A DNA stretch of 64,000 nt, taken from Arbacia lixula. Taxonomy: Eukaryota > Echinodermata > Echinoidea > Arbacioida > Arbaciidae. Below, one piece after another: positions 27,601 through 35,699 of the stretch. The first letter of the stretch is position 1. Each line of letters opens with the position of its first letter. The notes below the pieces were generated by a model, which searched no databases, was not told the origin of the DNA, and saw only the letters and a list, made by a program, of their open reading frames with translations. Both the position numbers and the translations under genes were made by a program. Location: NCBI GenBank assembly GCA_963669155.1, contig OZ022596.1, forward strand, positions 3,373,304-3,437,303, read 5' to 3'.

Positions 27601-30090
27601 AACTGTTTCTTTGCTCATACATGTAGGTTCATGCGATGTTCCCAGTCCTTTCCGTGGCCTTCACAAGGTGCCCTTCGACAACATGCCTGAATATCTTCCT
27701 TTGTTTCTTTCATGTGTCTGCTTTTATTGAAAGCAACATAATGTTAGGGTGAACTATCCCTTTAAGCTACTCCAAACTCCTGATTCCATCCATACATGTA
27801 GGTTCATATGACATGCCCAGTCCATTCCCGGCCTTCACAACATGCCCCAATATCTTTCTTTCTTTCTTGTGTCTGCTTTTATTGAAACCAACTGTTTCTT
27901 TGCTCATACATGTAGGCTCATGCGACGTTCCCAGTCTTTTGCGTGGCCTTCACAAGATGCCCTTCGACAACATGTCCGAATATCTTTCTTTCTTGTGTCT
28001 GCTTTTATTGAAACAAACTGTTTCTTTGCTCATATATGTAGGTTCATGCGATGTGCCCAGTCCATTCCGTGGCCTTGACAAGGTGCCCTTCGACAACATG
28101 CCCGAATATCTTTCTTTCTTTCTTTCTTTCTTTCTTGTGTCTGCTTTTATTGAAACCAACTGTTTCTTTGCTCATACATGTAGGTTCATGCAACGTTCCC
28201 AGTCCATTCCGTGGCCTTCACAAGGTGCCCTTCAACAGCATGCCCGAATATCTTTCTTTGTTTTATGTGTCTGCTTTTATTGAAACCAACTGTTTCTTTG
28301 CTCATACATGTAGGTTCATGCGACGTGCCCAGTCCATTCCGTGGCCTTCACAAGGTGCCCGTCAACAACATGCCCGAATATCTTTCTTTCTTTCTTTTAT
28401 GTGTCTGCTTTTATTGAAAGCAACTGTTTCTTTGCTCATACATGTAGGTTCATGCGACGTGCCCAGTCCTTTTCGTGGCCTTCACAAGGTGCCCTTCGAC
28501 AAGATGCCCGATTATCTTTCTTTCTTTCTTTCATGTGTCTGCTTTTATTGAAACCAACTGTTTCTTTGCTCATACATGTAGGTTCATGCGACGTGCCCAG
28601 TCCTTTTCGTGGCCTTCACAAGGTGCCCTTCCACAACATGCCCGAATATCTTTCTTTCTTTCTTTCTTGTGTCTGATTTTATTGACACCAACTGTTTCTT
28701 TGCTAATACATGTAGGTTCATGCGACGCTCCTAGTCCTTTCCGGGGCCTCCACAAGATGCCCTTCGACAACATGCCCGAATATCTTTCTTTCTTTCTTTC
28801 ATGTGTCTGCTTTTATTGAAACCAACTGTTTCTTTGCTCATACATGTAGGTTCATGCGACGTTCCCAGTCCTTTCGTGGCCTTCACAAGGTGCCCTTCGA
28901 CAACATGCCCGAATATCTTTCTTTCTTTCTTTCTTGTGTCTGATTTTATTGACACCAACTGTTTCTTTGCAATACATGTAGGTTCATGCGACGTTCCCAG
29001 TCCTTTCCGTGGCCTTCACAAGATGCCCTTCGACAACATGCCCGAATATCTTTCTTTCTTTCTTCCTTGTGGCTGCTTTTATTGAAACCAACTTTTTCTT
29101 TGCTCATACATGTAGGTTCATGCGACGTTCCCAGTCCTTTCCGTGGCCTTCACAAGATGCCCTTCGACAACATGCCCGAATATCTTTCTTTCTTTCTTCC
29201 TTGTGGCTGCTTTTATTGAAACCAACTGTTTCTTTGCTCATACATGTAGGTTCATGCGACGTTCCCAGTCCTTTCCGTGGCCTTCACAAGGTGCCCTTCG
29301 ACAACATGCTGGAATATCTTTCTTTCTTTCTTTCTTGTGTCTGCTTTTATTAAAACCAACTGTTTCTTTGCTCATACATGTAGGTTCATGCGACGTTCCC
29401 AGTCCTTTCCGTGGCCTTCACAAGGTGCCCTTCGACAACATGCCCGAATATCTTTCTTTCTTTCTTTCTTGTGTCTGCTTTTATTAAAACCAACTGTTTC
29501 TTTGCTCATACATGTAGGTTCATGCGACGTTCCCAGTCCTTTCCGTGGCCTTCACAAGGTGCCCTTCGACAACATGCTGGAATATCTTTCTTTCTTTCTT
29601 TCTTGTGTCTGCTTTTATTAAAACCAACTGTTTCTTTGCTCATACATGTAGGTTCATGCGACGTTCCCAGTCCTTTCCGTGGCCTTCACAAGGTGCCCTT
29701 CGACAACATGCCCGAATATCTTTCTTTCTTTCTTTCTTGTGTCTGCTTTTATTAAAACCAACTGTTTCTTTGCTCATACATGTAGGTTCATGCGACGTTC
29801 CCAGTCCTTTCCGCGGCCTCCACAAGGTGCCCTTCGACAACATGCCCGATTATCTACGCAGGAAACAGGAGAGGATGGAGAGCGTGCAATCGAAGAAGGG
29901 GAGAAGGAGGAACGTTTGGAGACAGAAGGGAAAGAAGAGATCTAGTCCGGATGATGCTGAGGACGGAGAAGACGCTAAGAGGACTTTGCACGATGATAAC
30001 GAGGAAGGGGAGGAGGAAGAAGATCGAGATATGGAGGAAGAGCAGGAGAAGGAGAACGGGAAGACGGAAGCGAGCATGGAAGTTCAGTGA
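12722..30090 (+). CDS. WDR4: WDR4, non-catalytic WD40 subunit of tRNA (guanine-N7) methyltransferase, 10 coding exons
   Basis: Coding exons: 12722-12795, 13875-14000, 14667-14801, 15480-15636, 17631-17743, 19130-19187, 20397-20560, 21354-21552, 22170-22248, 29786-30090. They total 1,410 nt (469 aa), and phase agrees at all nine GT-AG junctions. The protein starts [15 protein letters not shown]-type blocks include TDEKDLVLW (exon 3), DKAGDVYQF (exon 4), the family hallmark [24 protein letters not shown] (exons 5-6) and [12 protein letters not shown] (exon 7). After the propeller comes [15 protein letters not shown], matching the WDR4 C-terminal helix, then a lysine/arginine-rich and Glu/Asp-rich tail longer than the human one. 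By family knowledge WDR4 (yeast Trm82) holds METTL1 (Trm8) for m7G46 methylation of tRNA. Odd: intron 9 is 7.5 kb, nearly all an array of copies of its own 3' splice site and exon-10 start. Intron 1 holds a foldback element and a GAA tract. The identification is firm; which exon-10 acceptor is used in vivo is inferred from the ORF. Confidence 0.95.
12821..13263. mobile_element. Foldback MITE with TTAA ends in WDR4 intron 1
   Basis: The left end is TTAAGGGATAGTTCACCCTG. The right end is the inverse, CAGGGTGAACT then ATTCCTTTAA. Inner inverted parts include GTGACGTCACATGCGAGG against CCTCACACGTGACGTC. TTAA at both ends suggests a piggyBac-type target duplication. The same terminal sequence (AGGGTGAACTATCCCTTTAA) occurs in units of the WDR4 array at about 22,605, 24,515 and 27,740. 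Confidence 0.8.
13318..13585 (+). repeat. (GAA)n / (GAAGGA)n purine tract in WDR4 intron 1
   Basis: About 265 bp of almost pure purine: GAA repeats, then GAAGGA repeats, then GAA again, with an AGGGGGAGGAG end. The reading frames give poly-Arg (+) or Phe/Ser-rich (-) products that are not genes. Confidence 0.97.
14848..15010. mobile_element. Foldback MITE (CTATAGCTCAAAGGAATTGG family) in WDR4 intron 3
   Basis: Begins CACTATAGCTCAAAGGAATT. The core GTTCAGCATGAAACATGATGC is mirrored by its inverse around 14,965-15,000. The right outer arm is missing. A full copy is at 43,746-43,938. Confidence 0.8.
15893..16090. mobile_element. Foldback MITE (TGGTAACACAGACTATGCCCTAAT family) in WDR4 intron 4
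   Basis: CTAGGCTGTGAGATGCAT at the left is mirrored by ATGCATCTCACAGCCTAG at the right. Inner arms contain CTATGTCTGGTAACACAGA and its inverse. A related copy is at 21,819-21,985. Confidence 0.85.
16531..18700. repeat. Copies of the WDR4 exon-5 3' end plus donor, in both orientations, set in GA/CT microsatellite
   Basis: The parent is exon 5 around 17,676-17,755 (encoding [20 protein letters not shown] plus donor GTGAGTATTAC). Direct copies lie at about 17,799-17,880, 18,213-18,304 and 18,617-18,700. Inverted copies lie at about 16,531-16,625 and 16,719-16,812, with a fragment near 16,880-16,915. The copies keep about 80 bp including TGAGTGAGTATT. (GA)n, (GT)n and (GACA)n or their complements fill the gaps. 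Confidence 0.9.
20837..20994. mobile_element. 158-bp foldback MITE (CCTGTTGCATAAAACTTACC family) in WDR4 intron 7
   Basis: GGGCCTGTTGCATAAAACTT at the left and AAGTTTTATGCAACAGGGCCC at the right, with repeated TACCATTGATGGTAA palindromes inside. A second copy is at 36,243-36,400. Confidence 0.88.
21819..21985. mobile_element. Foldback MITE, second copy, in WDR4 intron 8
   Basis: TGCATGGACACAACCCAGT at the left and ACTGGGTCATGTCCATGCA at the right, with inner AACTATGTCTG and CAGACATAGTTG arms. It is the same family as 15,893-16,090. Confidence 0.8.
22515..29862 (+). repeat. ~134-bp minisatellite made of WDR4 intron-9 end, 3' splice site and exon-10 start
   Basis: About 54 units each contain a pyrimidine-rich stretch, the acceptor ACATGTAG, about 60 bases encoding [19 protein letters not shown] and MPEYL, then CTTTCTTTC runs and TGTCTGCTTTTATTGAAACC. 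The last unit (acceptor at 29,785) runs into the true exon 10. The most upstream unit (about 22,517) is decayed. Acceptors recur at about 22,664, 22,793, 22,927 and so on to 29,780, mostly 133-135 bp apart. Since 134 is not a multiple of 3, the frame rotates between units and gives many spurious overlapping ORFs. Entry from exon 9 into any upstream acceptor would read the same first ~25 residues, then [11 protein letters not shown] and stop. Confidence 0.95.
22830..29280 (+). repeat. Higher-order duplication (3,225 bp; internal 1,891/1,334 bp) within the WDR4 array
   Basis: Blocks in the array recur nearly identically at +3,225 bp (24,588 and 27,813; 22,961 and 26,186; 23,070 and 26,295). Part of the block also recurs at +1,891 and then +1,334 (23,225; 25,116; 26,450; 28,341). 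Comparing translations I saw only a single substitution between some 3.2-kb copies (a Phe-Asp-Asn versus Phe-His-Asn codon near 28,631). This implies very recent unequal exchange, or an assembly artefact. Confidence 0.85.
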
Positions 30091-31440
30091 CTGATGCTTG
30101 GAAGGTGAAGGTGTGAATGAAAGAAGAGGAGGAAGAGGAAGAGTTGAAGGAGGAGAAATGGAAAAGAAAGGCTAAGTAAATGATGCTTGGAATTGTTATG
30201 GATAATGGAAGGAAGGATGGAAGGAATGAGATGTAAAGAATAGTTGAAGGAGAAAGAGAATAGGAAGAGAGATGCAAGCATGGGAGTTCAGTAACTGATG
30301 CTTGGAAGGTGAATGAATGAAGAAAGAGGAGGAAAGAAAAAGACAAACTTAGTGACTGATGATTGGGAGGTCATAAGAAAGACTGAATGAAGGAATGAGA
30401 TTTAACAAATAAGAAGACAGATGGAAGCATGGACGTTTGGTGACTGATGCTTGAAAGGTGAAGGAATGAATGAATGAAGGAAGGAAAGAAGAGAAGGAAA
30501 GAAAAACGCACGATAAGTGATCGATGCTTGGAAGGTCATAAGGAAAACCAAATTAAGGAATGAGATATAAAGAATAGTGAAGGAGGAGGAGAATAGGAAG
30601 AGAGATGCAAGTAAGGAAGGTCAGTGACTGATGTGTGGAAGTTGTTATGGAAAATGGAAGGAGGGAAGGAAGGAATGAATGAAGAAGGATGAGGAAGAGT
30701 AAAATGGGAATAAAAGGAAAAGGCAGGTTTAGTGTTAGATGCTTGGAAGTTGATAAGGAAAATGAGGGGAGGTACATGTAAGGAATAAATGCAGAAAGAA
30801 GAACAGGAAGAAGAGTTGAAAGAGAAGAAAAGGAAGAGGAAGGCTAAGTGACTGATGCTTTGAAGTTGATACGAATAACGAAAGGAAGGAATGAAGGGAG
30901 AACTAAAGGAAAAGGGGAGGAGGATAGGAACTGATATACAAACATGGAAGTTCAGTGGTTGGAAGTTGAAAAGAAAAGGGACGGGGAGGAAGAGGAGGAG
31001 GAGGGAATGAAGGGCAGAGGAGTAGCAGAGCTGCCAAGTAATTACTGATTTTCAGTAATTCATACAGAAATGTGTGAAGAATACTGAATGTTTCATGCAA
31101 AATACTGATTTCATTTGTTCTAGTTCATGGGTTGTTCTATTGTCTTTATTTGAAAATACAGATTTCCATCAAAATACTGATTTTCAGCCTTAACTCTTAA
31201 TCTGCCGCTGTCACATTTTTGCGACTAACGGGTAACGTGCCGCTGTCGCAAATTTGCGACCAAACTGGAATAGAGAAAACCTCTGGCACAGAGGGGTTTT
31301 ACCCCCGGCAAGTTAAGAGTTACGAGTACTGAAATGTTTTGATTAAGGTTGGCAGCCCTGGAGTATGGGGTAGGGGAAGGAGATGAGGAGGATGGGAAGA
31401 AAGATACAAGCATGACAGTTGAGTGACTGATGCTTGGAAT
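30060..31440 (+). repeat. Degenerate repeats of the WDR4 stop-codon region in its 3' flank
   Basis: The coding end GGAAGTTCAGTGACTGATGC (30,079-30,098) recurs in variants such as AGTGACTGATGCTTGGAAGG near 30,290, 30,349, 30,440, 30,515, 30,620, 30,735, 30,846, 30,950 and 31,420. The copies are often preceded by GCAAGCATGG-like sequence, which is the codons before the stop. The intervals are GGAAGGAATGAA-type purine tracts. This may be the 3' UTR and downstream flank; I saw no confident polyadenylation site. Confidence 0.75.
31026..31360. mobile_element. hAT-like MITE
   Basis: Ends CAGAGCTGCCAAGTAATTAC and TTGGCAGCCCTG are the typical hAT CAGxGxTGCCAA inverted termini. The interior repeats TACTGATTTTCAG. 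It interrupts the purine-rich WDR4 3' flank. Confidence 0.65.
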
Positions 31441-32999
31441 TGATAGGTTGTCCAGGCAGCTGAATGCAAGAGGCACAATACATGGACAACATGAGATCTG
31501 CAGAGAGCAGAATGCTTTTCCCTTCCACTCCATGGTTAAGAGTTTTTTCTATACAGGCTCTGATTAATGTGTCACATGATGATAACTCATTCACGACCAT
31601 GATCTGTTTAGAGCACTGTGGTCCTCAAATTGGCAACGATATTGCGATGAAAAAATAGTTTGTTGTTCATGAACAAAAGATACATTCCATTCAATGATAG
31701 TGCCAGTTTACAAAGCAAAACCATGATTTAAACTTTCCAAGTATGTTGCCAATTTGAAGATTCAGTTATCATTTTACATGTATTTTGCTTTCCAAAACCA
31801 TCACAAAGGTAATAGACATCACTAAACAGCAGAGGCGATTCATCTCATGAGTGCAGAAATTAATGTTATTTCATTTGACATAGCTTATGTTTAATAAATT
31901 TTGATCCTTTACATCAAACCTCATATCTATGGTACATGTGCTTACTTGGTGGTGAATGGGTTAAAATCTGTGTTATCTAAAGCCTCGATCGTAAATAATG
32001 CAATGAATGTTATCATCGATAGATTAATCAGGTAATCATCCTTTTGATCATATGATCGACAGTAAATCAAGTGCCATGTCGAAGTGGATGTTAAATTGGA
32101 GTTGAATAAAATGGGCTGATATTGGGCATATCCAGAAAATATTGTCTCCATTCATTGTTACATCTCACTTATTAACATGAATGGTAGTTTCCCAAAAAAT
32201 AAAATGAGATTAATAAAAAAAATACAATTGTGGGATAAAAAGTTAATATTGACGTTGGAAGCATGTTAAATGTAGTAGGCCTTACATGCTCTTGTTTATT
32301 TACAAAAAAACTTTGGAATTATATTTATACATGTAGTAATAAAAGGTATGGATAGGCCTATCCCAGATGCCTGTTTGATAAAGATGTCAGTTGACTCGGC
32401 AAAAATTGTGGATGACGAATCATGTTCCATGAAAAAAATTTCCACAATCACAAAAATTTGCCCGTTTTTTGGTAAGCTTTCGCTTGCTAGGCTGCAAGCT
32501 TCGTCAGACCGTCGTAGCTGTAGCTTTGATTATTGTGAGTACTCTCGTTATGAGTGCCCGACACTGCACTTGCCTTCTGGACAGACGAAAGCTCACACTT
32601 GAACGATGTTATTTAGAAATATATCCCTCATGCTCTGAAAAAGCCCAGCCATAATGGTGTTAAGCTTGATCCTTTTCGCCTGAATGTCAATTATGTATGC
32701 CTCAATGGCTTACACATGCTATAGATCGCAGTTATGATTTATGATGGGAAGATTTGCAACTCTTTTATGAGAGATATTACTCTGAATTATTGTACTTGAA
32801 CTGTACAACATTCATTGCAAATGTGTCATTAACTTTGTTTATAAGCCATACAATTTTAATATACAAATGTCATTACCCATTGTGATTTTATGTGTAACCG
32901 TGTGTAGTGGGGACAAAATTTGAGTTGGTGTGAAAGAAAATGTAAAATTGTGCAAGCTGGAGATTGGCAAAGGTGTGCGGAAGATTGGATGAATATATG

Positions 33000-33208
33000 C
33001 AGAGCTACCAACATTGAAATTCAATAATCAGGAAGATTTTAGGAAATTTCATCAGAAAGAAGGGAGACGTCCATCAGCTGCATACAACCTAATGACAATA
33101 ATCTATCAATAATCAGGGAGATTGGGTTGATGGGATGAAATCCAATACAGTAATATTGCTCTTTTTTTAGGGAGTCTCCTGCAAAATCAGGGAGACTTGG
33201 CAGCTCTG
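33000..33208. mobile_element. hAT-like MITE, second family member
   Basis: CAGAGCTACCAACATTG at the left and CTTGGCAGCTCTG at the right. Internal TAATCAGGGAGATT repeats. Confidence 0.6.
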
Positions 33209-33694
33209 TATATTATTCATGAGATCAAGGGAGAGAGAAAAGTGATGTAGGAAGGATGGGATCAGAAAGAGGGGATAAGAATGAGAAACAGACGAGTGAT
33301 ATGAAGAAGATATCGAATGTTCAGCAGACAACACACAACAGCATGTACAAACTGGATATATGAAATACCTCACATTTTATTACCTGTATTACATAATTTA
33401 CAAGAAATATATACAATGTACATGCATTTGGTCGTTTGAAAATAGATTACCAAAACCAAACAGTATTTTTTTTTAGAAAGCAAACAACCTCATAATGGTA
33501 CCATTGAGTAAAATTAAAGATCAATTGATAATTAGGCCACCTAGTTCTAGATGTGTATTTTTGGCACAGGACTGTGCATTGGTTACAATTAACGTACACT
33601 CACAGATACCTAGAACTAGTAAGAGTCGTCTATAAAGTACCAAAAAGTGCGACGTCCAGTCATACGAGCATATTGTCAAGAGAACTGGTTCAAA

Positions 33695-33830
33695 ACTATG
33701 CGGGTAGAGCAAGCAGCAGTGATCACAGCGGGGACTCTAACTGAGAGTGCCAGACACATAGAGCGCTAGACAAATTCGGACTGGTAAAATCTCACTGAAG
33801 TGATCTTGTTAAGAACCAGAAATCTGCATA
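33695..33830 (+). repeat. Dispersed repeat, copy 1 (inverted relative at 43,575-43,725)
   Basis: Shares AGAGTGCCAGACACATAGAG..CTAGACAAATTC, CTCACTGAAGTGATCTTGTT and AAGAACCAGAAATCTGCATA with the inverse of 43,575-43,725 (TTTTTGGTTCTTAACAACAT, TCACTGGTATGACATTGTC). Class unknown. Confidence 0.6.
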
Positions 33831-33988
33831 ACAATGGATAGGACGAAACCACTTCGGTACTTGATTGCATGGGTACCATCGGCTGTTAAATAAATACACA
33901 TTCACCTACACGTACTTCCCTCAAAGTCTGTAAAGAAGGCTTGACTATCAACCTCCTGGCTGATGCAAGGATTTAATGCAAGAACAAA

Positions 33989-34277
33989 ACGGGGTGTACA
34001 GAAGATTTTAGGGAAAGATACACTTACACTGTACTACCAGTGCATTCATGTTAATGTAATAACAAAATATCTTTCCATAAAGTCATGCCTGCTCAAAATG
34101 TAACTTTGCCTTGCAGGAGGAAAATACAGTTTTTACGACTTTACGGGGTGTGCAGAAGATTTTAGGGAAAGATACACTTACTAACAGTGCATTCATGTTA
34201 ATATAATAACAAAATATCTTTCCATTAAGTCATGCCTGCTCAAAATGTAACTTTGCCTTGCAGGAGGAAAATACACA
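33989..34277 (+). repeat. Tandem duplication, 154-bp period
   Basis: ACGGGGTGTACAGAAGATTT starts at 33,989 and recurs at 34,143 with the same body (ACTAACAGTGCATTCATG, TTTGCCTTGCAGGAGG). Only small indels separate the two units. No gene seen. Confidence 0.85.
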
Positions 34278-34675
34278 TTTTTTACACTTTCTTACGTGAT
34301 TCCCTGTGAAAACGTATATTGAACCGGTATTAGGAGAGATGGAGAAAATCCGAAGAAAGTTATCATGTTTGGACAAAAAATGTAGAAGGAAAGAGAAACA
34401 TAGGAAGGCAGAGTCTCAGGTGGACTGATGGCATTGTTTCCACAACTAACATGTCAATATGCTGCTGCTACTCAAAATCTCAGTGTCATCGCGAATTTAG
34501 AGCCTTCATCAATGGGGCGATGAGTACTCAACCATGAGTAGAATGATGACAAGATATTTTCCTCCCCGATAGGAAACATGTTAAACACATCGTAGCAAGT
34601 AATTTAGCATTTGTATACCCTTGTCCCCCATGAGTACATATTACAAGCACTACACGATTGGACTCGGATCATACA

Positions 34676-34986
34676 CACATTGAGGGCACTGTGGTATAAT
34701 GGTGAGAGGCCTTGACTCCCGCAGAGAGATCCTGGGTTCAAGCCCAGCCCGGTGCGTACACCCTCGGACAAGGTGCTCATGTTTGTCCCTCTCAACCCAG
34801 GTGTAGAAAATGGGTACCTGGCAGGAATATAGTACATGTATTCCAGATCTAATTAGATCAACTAGCTCTCAGCGCTACATACTTGGCTGCTTGGCTAAAG
34901 CCAGGGTAATAATCAAGCGCTTTGTGTAGTACTTAGTACTAGGAAAGTGCTATATACGCGTAAGAATCAATTAATATTATTACATT
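34676..34986 (+). mobile_element. tRNA-derived SINE with LINE-like tail
   Basis: The A-box-like TGGTATAATGGTGAGAGG and B-box GGTTCAAGCCC are spaced as in a tRNA. They are followed by an unrelated body and a tail AAGTGCTATATACG..AATCAATTAATATTATTA. The tail resembles CR1/L2-mobilised SINEs with ATT repeats. It is not a functional tRNA gene, since the stems do not close. Confidence 0.8.
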
Positions 34987-35001
34987 CTGCCTGTTCTATT
35001 A

Positions 35002-35224
35002 CTGTATACGCCATATATTTCACAGGGTTTTTACTGTCACAAATTTCGCGAGTCGGGTGCTATACCCAAATTCAACAACATGCGAAAATATGAATATGAC
35101 ATGCATGAGCACATGTACTACTAGTACCAGTAATGCATGATCGCAAATTTAACAACTCACGAAAATGTCGAGAAGTCCTGATTCACGAGAAATTAGACTT
35201 GCGAATAATATGGCATATACAGTA
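35002..35224. mobile_element. Same MITE family, copy 2
   Basis: TACTGTATACGCCATATATT at the left and ATATGGCATATACAGTACA at the right. The body aligns with 12,101-12,298 (CATGATCGCAAATTTAAC, GTCGAGAAGTC). Confidence 0.78.
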
Positions 35225-35277
35225 CATCATCCGGGTGGACATGACACAATGACATAATCGCCTATACAATGGTATTG

Positions 35278-35650
35278 TTAAAGGGCATATACTGTACTGG
35301 GAAGGCAAAAGAGCCTTCAAAATGTAATTGTCAGCAATCTTCTTGCCAATGGTCTTAAATTCATGTATTGTCTACTTTAGAAGCTTGCTGAAAGTTATTT
35401 GCCCTCAAATGATCCACATATGGAGTAATTAATGATTAATGATTAAATCCTAAAAATGTTCGGCCCGAACATTTTGAGGATTTGTGATTCAATCACTCAG
35501 TACTCCAAATGTAGATCATTTGAGAACATATAACTTCCAGCAAGTGTCTGAAATAGACAATACATGAATTTAAGACCATTGGCAAGAAGATTGCTCACAA
35601 CTACATTTTGAAGGCTTTTTTGCCTTCCCAGGACAGTATATGCCCTTTAA
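35278..35650. mobile_element. 373-bp foldback element with TTAA ends
   Basis: TTAAAGGGCATATACTGTAC at the left and GGACAGTATATGCCCTTTAA at the right. Nearly the whole element is one imperfect palindrome centred on GTTCGGCCCGAAC (about 35,459-35,471). TTAA at both edges suggests piggyBac-type integration. No coding content. Confidence 0.85.
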
Positions 35651-35699
35651 CAGCAGATGGCAAAGATGAATATTCAGTGGCAGCAGAGACATAGTCTGA

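Larger units (their letters stand above)
31441..34675. other. Convergent intergenic region between WDR4 and SAP30BP
   Basis: Apart from the hAT-like MITE, the dispersed repeat and the 154-bp tandem duplication listed separately, I see only short unrelated ORFs in A/T-rich sequence. Confidence 0.6.

Noticed and set aside
22515-29862. Dozens of 62-181 aa ORFs through the array, suggesting a repetitive secreted or membrane protein
   Set aside because: They are frame-shifted readings of a 134-bp repeat (not a multiple of 3). Only the exon-10 frame is conserved with WDR4, and the hydrophobic stretches come from CTTT repeats.
22515-29862. CRISPR-like array
   Set aside because: Whole units are homologous with no unique spacers, the period is 134 bp, and the context is a eukaryotic split gene.
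34680-34760. Functional tRNA gene
   Set aside because: A and B boxes are present but acceptor and other stems do not pair, and a SINE body and tail follow.
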